This document shows, one piece after another, positions 8,319 to 18,828 of a stretch of DNA of 40,258 nt. The notes under the pieces were generated by a model, which saw only the letters and a list, made by a program, of their open reading frames with translations, did not search any database and was not told where the DNA came from. The translations under genes were made by a program, and so were the position numbers. Location of the stretch: NCBI GenBank assembly GCA_003135055.1, contig PLDF01000172.1:1-40258 (forward strand), read 5' to 3'. Numbering within the stretch: the stretch's first letter is position 1; the number at the start of each line of letters is the position of its first letter. The DNA is from Bryobacterales bacterium (GTDB taxonomy: Bacteria; Acidobacteriota; Terriglobia; Bryobacterales; Bryobacteraceae).

Positions 8319-10319
8319 CTAAAGGCGGACTCGGTTCCGCTTGAGGGCGTGCTCGAAGTCGTCCCAGATGAGCGGCGGCAAGACTTCGTCGCTCTCCTTC
8401 ATCCGATTCATCGCCATTCGCTTGGCTGTGCTCACCAGGGCCTGCAGGTCGGCCGGCGAAATGCCCCTTAGGCGGCTCAGGATATCGTGGCTACCAATAC
8501 CCGCAGCCAGCGGAATCGGTCCGAGGTACTTGTCGATCAGACGCAAATATCCTTGGTCATCAGGAACGCCAATCTCGATTTTCTCGGTGAATCGTCCGCC
8601 ACGGAGCACCCGCGGGTCGATATTGTCGATATGGTTCGTAGTGCCGATGAGGAACACCTGGTTGCCGGGATCGAGCTGGCTCATCAACATTAGCGCCTGC
8701 TCAACGAACTGGATCTGGTGCTGTCCCATGTAGTACCCGTTGTCTCCGCGCGGTAGAAGACCATCCATCTCGTCGATAAACAGGATGGAGGGGCTGTGCT
8801 CGCGGGCTCGGGCGAAGGACTGCGCAAGCTTTTCGGCAGTCGGAACATCGGCGGGGGCGATCGAGTAGAAGCTGCGGCGCGTCTGAGTGGCAATCAGGTG
8901 TGCAATTGACGTTTTCCCTATACCGGCTGGGCCAACCAGGAGTAAGCCGGTGGGGACTGGAACCTTCAGCTTTTCGGCCTCACGACCGTCCATCAGCCGG
9001 ATCAGATTTCGCAGGTCCCGTTCCACCGCGGCAGGGAGAATGAGATCGCCCCAATCGACGGGCCTTATCAGCGGCCGGTCGGCGCCGCCGCTTTCGTCGA
9101 ATGCTCGTTGTAGATCCCGCTGTTCCATCCGGCGATTCTCAAGCGCGGCAATCGACCCCGCCTTATTCACTAAGCCCGTGAGCTTGGCAGCGCTCCAGCC
9201 CGGCGTACGGCTGGCAAAGGGCTCGACTGGGAACGGCGTCCACAGCCTCTTGGACAACTGAGCGGCAAGGATCTGTGCCCGCGCGGCCTGGTCGGGCAAG
9301 TCCACGCGGATCTTTTCATCGAAGCGCATATCCCTCACCAGCGCTTCATCCAGGCCCTCGTAGAAGTTAGTCGCAGCCATCAGGATGAATCCGGCGGCGC
9401 CACGATACTGATCGACGCATTGCATCAGTTCCGTGACTATCGAGTTGTACGCCCTGGAGCCTCCCCCAGGGTCGTCATTCCGGCCCAACTGCTGGCGCTG
9501 GGCGCCTATCGAATCGATCTCGTCCAGGAAAAACAACACCGGCCGGTGCGCGTAAGCCCGGGCAAATGCTTCCCGAATGTTTGCATCACTGCTGCCGATC
9601 CAGCGTTCCATGAGACTGGTCGGCTTCGCGTACCAGTAGTTGATCTTAAACTCACCCGCCGTCGCCTCGGCCAGAAAGGTCTTGCCTGTGCCACGAGGTC
9701 CATACAGCAGAACGCCGTTCTGAACTACTCCGTGCCGTTTGAATTTCTCTGGAAAAAGCCGGTTTTGCACCACCGCGCTGATGCGCCTCTTCTGGTCGTC
9801 CAGTCCTCCGACGTCGGCAAACGTCCGTGCCGGGACGTTGGACCACCGGGGCTGCGCGCTCTGTCGGTTTCCAAATCCCCCTCCGGCGGCCCGTATGCCA
9901 TGGCCGTGTGGACGATGGCGGATCACGAATATCAGGCCGCCAATAGCGACCAGCGCAAAAACCAGCCTATACGCCAGTTCGAGCGGAGCAGCGCTGTCGC
10001 GGGAAAGCACCATCCCGGTCACGGCGTCTTCGTGAAACAGAACCTCATTGGTCGAGTTGAACCAGTGGAGAACGGGAAGCAGTGCGATGAAGTAGAGCAG
10101 CCCGCGATACGTACCTCGCATTCGGGTGTGCCAAGTCAGCAAGAGCAGACCGGTCCCGATTGTAAGCCAGGCAAACCACGGGCTGATCTGGAGCGCGAAA
10201 ACCCCAAGGACGAGCAGGATTATTCCGATTGTGAGGTGTTTGGGCGAAAAGCGCCTAACGACATGCTCCAGGCGTGATGCCAGCGAATCAGCGATCCGAG
10301 GATCGTATCTCGGCTGCAC
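8319..10319 (-). CDS. Membrane-anchored double-AAA+ ATPase (Cdc48/FtsH-like modules, no protease domain)
   Basis: About 666 residues from a GTG at 10319 with GGAGG five bases upstream; an ATG at 10391 would add 24 residues but has no such site. The N-terminus has two closely spaced hydrophobic segments (IGIILLVLGVFALQI onwards), a third (GLLYFIALLPVLHWF) and a fourth (LVFALVAIGGLIFVI). Two AAA+ modules follow. Module 1 has GPRGTGKT near residue 206, LFFLDEIDS and arginines in VRDMRFDEKIRVDLP. Module 2 has GPAGIGKT near 462, ILFIDEMDG and RGGRFTEKI. No HEXXH zinc protease motif is present, so it is not FtsH. It probably remodels or energises proteins at the inner membrane. It is last in the VirB9/VirB10 operon. 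Confidence 0.85.
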   Translation of the reverse strand: MQPRYDPRIADSLASRLEHVVRRFSPKHLTIGIILLVLGVFALQISPWFAWLTIGTGLLLLTWHTRMRGTYRGLLYFIALLPVLHWFNSTNEVLFHEDAVTGMVLSRDSAAPLELAYRLVFALVAIGGLIFVIRHRPHGHGIRAAGGGFGNRQSAQPRWSNVPARTFADVGGLDDQKRRISAVVQNRLFPEKFKRHGVVQNGVLLYGPRGTGKTFLAEATAGEFKINYWYAKPTSLMERWIGSSDANIREAFARAYAHRPVLFFLDEIDSIGAQRQQLGRNDDPGGGSRAYNSIVTELMQCVDQYRGAAGFILMAATNFYEGLDEALVRDMRFDEKIRVDLPDQAARAQILAAQLSKRLWTPFPVEPFASRTPGWSAAKLTGLVNKAGSIAALENRRMEQRDLQRAFDESGGADRPLIRPVDWGDLILPAAVERDLRNLIRLMDGREAEKLKVPVPTGLLLVGPAGIGKTSIAHLIATQTRRSFYSIAPADVPTAEKLAQSFARAREHSPSILFIDEMDGLLPRGDNGYYMGQHQIQFVEQALMLMSQLDPGNQVFLIGTTNHIDNIDPRVLRGGRFTEKIEIGVPDDQGYLRLIDKYLGPIPLAAGIGSHDILSRLRGISPADLQALVSTAKRMAMNRMKESDEVLPPLIWDDFEHALKRNRVRL

Positions 10320-10408
10320 GGGGCCCTCCCTTGCGCCCAATTTACCGCAGATTGGGCGCGAGTTGGGAGGATGGCCAGTGTCACGCGGCATGGTTTCAAA
10401 TCGAAGGT

Positions 10409-11916
10409 TTACTGTTGTTGAGGCGGTGCTGGGAGGCCAACAGTCTGGGTAGTCCCCACCTCTTGATACATCCGATTGAGCTGCTCCTTCAGCTCAATCA
10501 ATTCGCGGAGTTCCTGCGCCGATGGTAGCTGCGAGGTTCCATCCGATGCAACCTGGGTCGTGCCGCGGCCAACGGTCGGGACCGTTCTGCCGGCCGCCGT
10601 CTCCCCGCTCCCCTCCAGCAGAACAATGAAGAACCTCGTGTTTCCCGGCACTGAAACCACGATGTTCTCGTTGGAGGCAAGGCCCTGAAACTCTTGCTCC
10701 CCGGCGAGTCCGGCATTCGACGCGATGCGCTCGCGCAACAAGATGCTGTTGTTGAGGTCGCCGCTGGCCCCTCCAAGACCACCCGGCCCGCCGACCAGAT
10801 AGGCCGCCATGGTCCCGACCCCAGTCAGGGAACGTACCAGGATCCGCTTCACCGCGTTGCCGCCGGAGACCGAACCCTTCAGCGCGCCGTACGTGAGGCT
10901 CATCGATCCCGCATCAATTTTCTCGGTGCTCCATCCGGCATTTGCAGCGTGTGGAAGTGAATCCCAATGTCGCCATTCCTGTTTGCCTGCTGGAGTGTCC
11001 CGAAAGCTTTCGTCCCCGCCGGGATGATGGTCTCACCATCCTTCTCATAGTTGTATTCGATGGCGGCAACCACAGGCCCTTTGACTGCCGTGCTGACCGC
11101 GGATTGCAAGCGCGCCATGAGGCGGCTGCCATTCGGAAGCAGAGCGGCTGCTTTCCTTTCCAGAAGCGCCGGCTCGGCCGGCATGGATGCGGGCCGAATC
11201 GCGCTCGCGGAGGCGCCGGAATTGTTGCTCACGAAAACCAGCGACGATTTCTTGAGGGCATCCGCTTCGTTATGGGCCGGCGCAACCGGTGGCGCTGGAG
11301 CCGGAGCGGTTGCGGCCGGTGGCGGAGCCTGCGGAACCGTGGAGGCAGCCTGCGCCTGACGATACGCGTCCAGAGCCGGATCCATGGGCGGAACGCTGGC
11401 GAGCGTATTCCCAGGTTTCGGCTGAGTGCGCACGCGCACTCGCCCGGTTGCCTTTACGTCGTCCGCGCTGAGCTGATCGTTGTTCCCATCCTGCCCGCTC
11501 ATATCCGCACTCAGCAAGGGTGTGACGGACCCGCGCTTTTCTGCCGCTCCGGCCGCCGTGATATCCGGCCTGCCGAGACTCGGCTTCGTTCTGTTCGCGG
11601 CGCCGTCCTTCGTACCACTCGAACTTGAGAACATTCCGAGAAACACGAAGATCAGGATGATAACAGCGACGGCAAGAACTAATAGGCCTTTGCTTCGGTC
11701 TACGCTCTTGGCGGACCTACTCTGCTTTTCCGGCTGGCCCCTTTTGCGCCCATCCCTGGCCCGCATATAGGACTCTCGAAGTGAGCTAAAGGCGGTTTTG
11801 TGTTCCGCTGGTTCGGCACCATCGGGCTGTTCGGCTGCGCCAGCGCTGATACGTTGAGTTACGTCCGGCCCGGCGTCGTCGGGTAGTCGCTCGGTCTTGT
11901 TCAATTCTGGTGTCAT
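10409..11916 (-). CDS. virB10: VirB10/TrbI-like inner-to-outer membrane channel protein, one-base frameshift
   Basis: The gene reads as two frames overlapping at 10900-10903: residues 1-338 or so (11916-10900), then a second piece (10903-10409). Adding one A to the AAAA run at 10918-10921 (minus strand) joins them as PDGAPRK-IDAGSMSLTYGALKG, which matches VirB10 style. The start is ATG 11916 with AGGAG upstream. Order: cytoplasmic tail, one TM helix (residues 77-96, LVLAVAVIILIFVFLG), Pro/Ala-rich periplasmic linker, then the C-terminal barrel (LPNGSRLMARLQSAVS, ETIIPAGTKAFG) and the antenna-like segment RILVRSLTGVGTMAAYLVG. The whole is about 500 residues. VirB10 spans the envelope and senses ATP use in type IV secretion. 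It begins one base after the virB9 stop. Confidence 0.8.
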
Positions 11917-11917
11917 T

Positions 11918-12996
11918 CTATTCGGCTCCTTTCTGTCGAAGACTGCTGATCCCGAAACCGATCGGTGCCAAGGCCGGCCGGTCGACAGCTCCGGAATCGG
12001 CCATCTGAAGCAACAGGGTTTCATTGGATTGCTTGAAGCTCGGTCGTTGGAAAATCAAGACGCCATCGGCGCGCTCTCCGGGACCAATCCGCCGCTGGCT
12101 CATGCGGAAATCTTCCACGGGCAACTGCTCGGAATTGGACCAGGCGGTGTGGTGCACAAACGCCCCCTTCTTCACTTTGCCGCCTAATTGCACCTGCGGC
12201 GGCATTAGCTCCACCGCGTGGCGTTGCAGGTTCACCACGGAAAAAAGCACGACCACTTCCTTTCCCTGATCGATCACCTCGCTGACGCCGGCCTCCAGAA
12301 TCTGTTTGCCCGGAGGGGCGGTTCCCGGCTTCTCGCCGTAGAGAGCGGGTAGCGGAGCCAGCCGCTGTCGCTCCAGCAAGGCATCGAGGCCCAGTGCTGC
12401 GTCGGCATTGTGCGCAGCCGGCCGAACCTCGGCCGGCGATCCGGTATCCGGCGCGGCCTCAATCCTGCCAGGGTTGAAGGAAGCGCGTTCGACGGTTGAG
12501 CGATTGGCGCCTGTCGATCTGGCCGGCGGTTCCGCTGCCTGGTCAGGCGTTGGCAATGCGACGGTCTGAGCGATGGCGACAGAAGGCGCGCTTGGCTCTA
12601 TGACAAACCTGCCGGCCGGGCGGTAACGCATCATGAAATCAACATTCGGTTGCCCTGCTAATTCGCCGTGGCTGATCAACAGCAGATTGGCCTGATATCC
12701 GTGGACAGTCGAAATCAGGAGGTTCGTCTGCGCCGCCTTCGCCGTAATAGGCTTGACGACAACGATCTGCGGCTCCCGTTCGGAGTGCTCGGCCGTGAAT
12801 GAATCCGGATCCCCGAGCACAACGGAATTCACTGCCTCCGGCATTCGAATCGCCGTCGCGAATCGCGGCGCCAGGTGCACAACCGTGACTTGGCCCTCCT
12901 GAACCGCCCGACCCGCCACTTTCGGACGGACCTCGGGCACTTGGGCGCTGGAAATCAAACACGCACAGACGCCGCCTATCAGTATTTTCAGACTCT

Positions 12997-13000
<4 letters not shown>
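11918..13000 (-). CDS. virB9: VirB9/TrbG-like outer membrane core protein
   Basis: A 360-residue protein with a signal peptide (MKSLKILIGGVCACLISSAQ). The N-terminal domain (about residues 35-112) follows VirB9/TrbG: VTVVHLAPRFATAIRMPEAV, then a conserved Gly-Asp-Pro-Asp turn, VVVKP, and TNLLISTVHGYQANLLLIS. A Pro/Ala-rich linker follows (about 135-215). The C-terminal domain (about 235-350) has a beta-sandwich look (GKEVVVLFSVVNLQRHAVEL, GPGERADGVLIFQRPSF) and does not show the usual VirB9 C-terminal motifs that contact VirB7 and VirB10. The start overlaps the transglycosylase stop (ATGA), with AGGAG nine bases upstream. It should form the outer-membrane ring with VirB10. Confidence 0.75.
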
Positions 13001-15145
<2,145 letters not shown>

Positions 15146-15943
15146 GTGACCTGGATTCTCGCGGCTTCAAACGTATTAGGGTCTTGCGGTCTTTATTCCG
15201 ATGTCCAGGTCACGTTCAAAGACGGAAAGACCAAGGATCTTGTGCAGAAGGCATACCCGATTACGAATTCGATAGGCGCTGGTTTTGCGGGTTCCGTTCA
15301 GATTGGTTTTATGCTCATTCAAAGCCTCGCGGACTTCGTCAAATTGCCAAATTGGGATGACCAGGCCGGATGGGACCCCCGGTGGGTTGCATCCAATTGG
15401 GCACCTATCGCAAGGGCTCTGTTTGAGAAGGCTCCTGCAACAGAGCGTGCGCTCGGCTCGCGAATTCTCGTGGCAGCCGCTTCGCCCAACGAGAATTGCG
15501 GATTTGGTGCCAAGACTTATTTCATCAGGTTCTCAGAACCGAACTTTCTACCGGGAGTGATGAGCAGGCCATTTAAACTGTGTAGTATCGGAAGCGGCGC
15601 TGCAGTCGACGAGTACCATAAGCGATTGAAGCCGCTGTTCCGCTGGGAAGGGCATACTCGTACGCTTCAGGCAGAAGTTGGAAATCCGAACGGCTGGGTC
15701 GATCATATGGCATTCAGAATTTCTCAATCGTTAGCCCATCACCCGCATACCGGAATCAGCAGGCATATGCATATCATCGCCGTGCGACGGGGCATGACAG
15801 TAGTTGGAACCAACAATGAAAATATCTATCCCGGCGACGGGCCGCGAATCGAGATTCGGATGCCGAAGGTGGCCCAAGGGTACGAGCAGTTCAGGGACTT
15901 GGCCGCCACAGGGGGTCACGATGCAGTGGGAGCTGTCTGCTGA
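15146..15943 (+). CDS. HslV/proteasome-like Ntn-hydrolase candidate
   Basis: I choose GTG 15146, which has GAGGAG eight bases upstream, over an ATG at 15119 or one at 14972. This gives 265 residues beginning (f)Met-Thr-Trp-Ile-Leu, so Met removal would expose Thr1, the nucleophile position in HslV and proteasome beta subunits. The next stretch follows the HslV pattern: LYSDVQVTFKDGKTKD, then KAYPITNSIGAGFAGSVQIG, where the 'AGFAGS' strand resembles 'AGFAGG' of HslV. Further on are KTYFIRFSEPNFLPG and CSIGSGAAVDEY, like the 'IGSG' of proteasome subunits. The length exceeds HslV by about 90 residues. No HslU partner is adjacent. The family call is by eye and moderately sure; the substrate is unknown. 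Confidence 0.55.
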   Translation: MTWILAASNVLGSCGLYSDVQVTFKDGKTKDLVQKAYPITNSIGAGFAGSVQIGFMLIQSLADFVKLPNWDDQAGWDPRWVASNWAPIARALFEKAPATERALGSRILVAAASPNENCGFGAKTYFIRFSEPNFLPGVMSRPFKLCSIGSGAAVDEYHKRLKPLFRWEGHTRTLQAEVGNPNGWVDHMAFRISQSLAHHPHTGISRHMHIIAVRRGMTVVGTNNENIYPGDGPRIEIRMPKVAQGYEQFRDLAATGGHDAVGAVC

Positions 15944-16329
15944 ATTAGGCCCCGCAATGACGTACGTTACTCACGTCAATTATTCTAGGGTTTTGGGCCC
16001 AGTGATGAACCCTTGTGCCGAAGGGACTCGCGGTGAACGGTATTGTCGTCTCGCTCTGAACCGCACGACGTGTGCTGCAGACCCCGGCCGAGGTGGAAGT
16101 CGTCACGCTAATGGCATTCTTTTCCAGGATGACGACACTTTGCGCGTTTTGCGTCCACTTGACGTGAGCCGGACTTGATCGGCATCCGGCCGGAGCAGCT
16201 TGATACTACAAGGACCAGGGTCCCCACGACGGATTCCGGAGCGCCGCTGCCGGGCCCGACAGACTGTAGCTGTCTTTGTACGGGGCCGCGGGCGTCGGGC
16301 TTGGCAAACTTGGGCTCGTTTGTAGCGTT
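15944..16329. other. Intergenic region between convergent genes
   Basis: Nearly 390 bases between the stop of the Ntn-hydrolase candidate and the stop of the leftward HEPN-like gene. No gene, hairpin with a T-run or repeat was found. The sequence beyond 16330 to the right belongs to a less G+C-rich block, so an old island boundary could lie here, but no direct repeat supports it. Confidence 0.3.
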
Positions 16330-17154
16330 TCAGAGCACCTTGCGGAGGCGCTCGACGTGGCCAGCGAATGGTACAAACATCTGAAGATTGACGTACACCT
16401 GTTCACGGGTGGTCTTGCGTTTGGCGAGGCCGTGGCCTACGTTGTTGCGTGCAACCCTAAGTACAGACTGAATCGCGTTGGCGTGCATTTCAAAGTCTTC
16501 GCCTATCTGCCTTCGCAAGTCCTTCGGCAACGACGGAAAGGCGGACTGAAACTTCAGAATTTTCTGACGAATATTCTGCTCCTTTGAGGCGGGAAGGAAT
16601 AACGTCGAATAAACGGTGTTTGCAAGTCCAGCGTCGATCAAACGTCCAAACTCGATTTCGGCCGCAACGCCAAGCATCACAGATGATGCGAGCAGGCACT
16701 CGGCGTAGTAGGTCGCAACCGCCTCATCAAGGTACTCCTCGGCATCCGATGAAATGTCAGGAGCTTCGGCCTTGACGAGTTTGATGTAGGAAGCGGAATT
16801 GTGAAACCGATAGGGGCTGGCCTTACAAAGGGTCTCGGCGGCGTGGTGACTCAGTCGAAAGTTCGGCCATCCATCATTTGATGCGTTGCTCCCCAATGTG
16901 ATCAGGCCTTGCCTGAAAAGGTCCCAAAATACATCTCTAACCAACTCTACGTCCCGGTCGTCCATACGAACGTCGCCGGAACTCAGTGGTATTTCTTCGA
17001 ATGGCTCATTGCGCCGCAACATGACTTGAGCCACGCCGTCGGACAGGTAGTGAAAGTTACCGACTCCATACTTGATCGTCTCTTTACCGAGCAAGATGTC
17101 GATCACGATGCCACGGATCACCTCGTAGTCGTGTGGGCCTTTTAGTTTCCGCAT
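16330..17154 (-). CDS. HEPN-type protein candidate (unknown function)
   Basis: 274 residues from ATG 17154; a TTG at 17208 would add 18 residues. The product is helical and has no signal peptide or TM segment. Near the C-terminus it has RVARNNVGHGLAKRKT, an R-N-x3-H arrangement typical of the HEPN superfamily (often RNases in toxin-antitoxin and phage-defence systems). An N-terminal part (about residues 1-110) starting MRKLKGPHDYEVIRGIVIDI looks winged-helix-like but is not recognised. The gene lies directly downstream (75 bases) of a second HEPN gene on the same strand. The function is unknown; the HEPN call rests on one motif plus helical character. Confidence 0.5.
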   Translation of the reverse strand: MRKLKGPHDYEVIRGIVIDILLGKETIKYGVGNFHYLSDGVAQVMLRRNEPFEEIPLSSGDVRMDDRDVELVRDVFWDLFRQGLITLGSNASNDGWPNFRLSHHAAETLCKASPYRFHNSASYIKLVKAEAPDISSDAEEYLDEAVATYYAECLLASSVMLGVAAEIEFGRLIDAGLANTVYSTLFLPASKEQNIRQKILKFQSAFPSLPKDLRRQIGEDFEMHANAIQSVLRVARNNVGHGLAKRKTTREQVYVNLQMFVPFAGHVERLRKVL

Positions 17155-17228
17155 TTTTGTTTTATTCCCGAAATAGTGGAGGGTGACGGCTCGCAGCCGG
17201 GCCACCAAGATTCTGTGTTGGCGCGAAG

Positions 17229-18575
17229 CTAGGACATTTTAAGGTCCTCCAAGGCACCTATAAGGGCCGATTTCGTTCGGTATTTTGGCGCAAGGTCCAA
17301 AAGCCTGGAGAAAGCGGTCCAAGCATTCACCAAGAAACGGTCAACGGTATCTACGTGCCTTGCAGTCTGCCCATGGTGAACAAACGCGGATCGAATCTTA
17401 TAGGTCTCGTCGATATTCTTGAGGATTTCTTTCCGCTGTGGCGCGCTTTGGCCAATGAGGAACGCCATACGTTCCCCGAGATTTTTCTGAATAGGCTCGT
17501 TACTGTCTCTCAACAGCATCGACTCGAGAGCGGAAAGCGCAAATACGAGCTTATCGGAGACCTCTACAGCCAATGTCTGCCGCGAATATAGGATCAGAGC
17601 GTCATACAAACTGCGACCGAATTCTGTTGAGAGATCTGAATCCAACCGATGAAGATTCTCCAAAACGCCCGGTATCTGTTTACGGCTATTATCAACGAGC
17701 CATTGCGTCAAGCACTGTTGATCTTCGGTCCCTCTGCTGATTTCGCCGACGCATCCGCCGTTCATGAAGACTTCCATCACGATGCCGAAGGACTGCGAAC
17801 CAGCAGGCCTGCAGCAACTTGCAAGACGAGAATCCAGGTTAGCGGGTGAGATGAACCGCAGAAGAGCAGTAGCATTCTTGGCTTTCGCGCGCGCGATTTC
17901 GACCGCCATACGTTCTTCTGCACGAACTGAGATGCATGCCGCTAGATGGGCTTGCAGTTCTGACCTCCATTCATTGAGGGTGCCCCTGCCACCTGCATCG
18001 TCGCACACTTTAGGCGTGATGCGGTTCCACCACTCGTCCATGATTTGCTTGGTAAAAACCCTAAAGGCGACAATCGCCAATATTGAATTCGCTCAAGGCA
18101 AATGTCCGGGCTAGAGGAATCCAGATGTCATATTGTCGAACTGCGGCCGTGCTGCGAAAGGTAATGAATTCGGAAAATGTGTCGGAGCGACTATGCTCCA
18201 GGGTTTCAGAGAGCCAATCGATAGCTTGTTGAAGGAGGAACTTTTGAGAGATGACGTCCCGGAATGGCTTCCGATTAGCCAGGTCGTCTACCAAAGCTCT
18301 AAATGGGCTTGAACGTTGTATCCGTCCAGCCGACCCACATTCCCTGAGAGATCCAACGTACGCCGGATACAGTGCCTGTTGGATCTTGTTCGAAGATGAA
18401 TCTGTTTGCCGAAAGGATGTCCGCGACAGTTATCGTAGTCACAAGATGAAGGTCCGGCCCTTTGGATGGGCCTGCAGGGAAGAGCCTGAATTGTAGGCAG
18501 AATTGAGCTAGCGCGCTCGTCAACGCGCTTTGCGGCCTCAGTGTGCAGAGCGAATTCCGACGAATTGGCGGCCAT
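17229..18575 (-). pseudogene. Apea-like HEPN protein gene with three +1 frameshifts
   Basis: Reading from ATG 18575 (Met-Ala-Ala-Asn-Ser-Ser-Glu-Phe), the protein can be followed through three frames and back to the first, giving about 447 residues. Each step needs one base skipped: in CCC near 18485, in the TTT of ATT-TAG near 18298, and in the TTT of CTT-TAG near 18064. The joined protein has GPDLHLVTTITVADIL, RALVDDLANRKPFRD, QYDIWIPLARTFALSEF and a C-terminal HEPN core: LVFALSALESMLLRDSNEP, LGERMAFLIG and KIRSAFVHHGQ (R-x4-H). It is typical of large cytosolic HEPN proteins. Either the gene is decaying, the consensus has insertions, or the two stop-codon sites are bypassed by +1 slippage (less likely). 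Confidence 0.65.
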
Positions 18576-18772
18576 AGATGAATGGTTATTCTACAACGCT
18601 GCAAGACTATAGTGCGCCTAGGCGACCTGGGACGCCTGTTTCGCCGCCCGGACACCTCGCCGGTTCAAATATCGGCCCGCGTCAGATGATCGATAACACC
18701 GTAAAGACAGCATCCTCCTGGTAGCACGGTGCCAGCAGCACATGGCTTCGCCCCTGCTTGAGCCGAGACCTT

Positions 18773-18806
18773 ATTCAGTGGGCGGGCGATTTGCAGCCCG
18801 CTGAAT
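18773..18806 (-). terminator. Strong hairpin after the PD-(D/E)XK-like gene
   Basis: ATTCAGTGGGC pairs with GCCCGCTGAAT (11 bp, one T-G pair) around a 12-base loop, 23 bases beyond the stop of the leftward gene at 18829. There is no T-run after it, so termination is plausible but unproven. Confidence 0.4.
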
Positions 18807-18828
18807 GCATCACAGTGCAGGCCTCGCC

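Noticed and set aside
9420..10277. Long open frame of 285 codons on the + strand
   Set aside because: It lies fully antisense to the double-AAA+ gene, has no family motifs and no ribosome binding site; it is a shadow of G+C-rich coding sequence.
10942..11628. Open frame of 228 codons on the + strand
   Set aside because: Antisense to virB10-like, Arg/Gly-rich shadow composition, no recognisable product.
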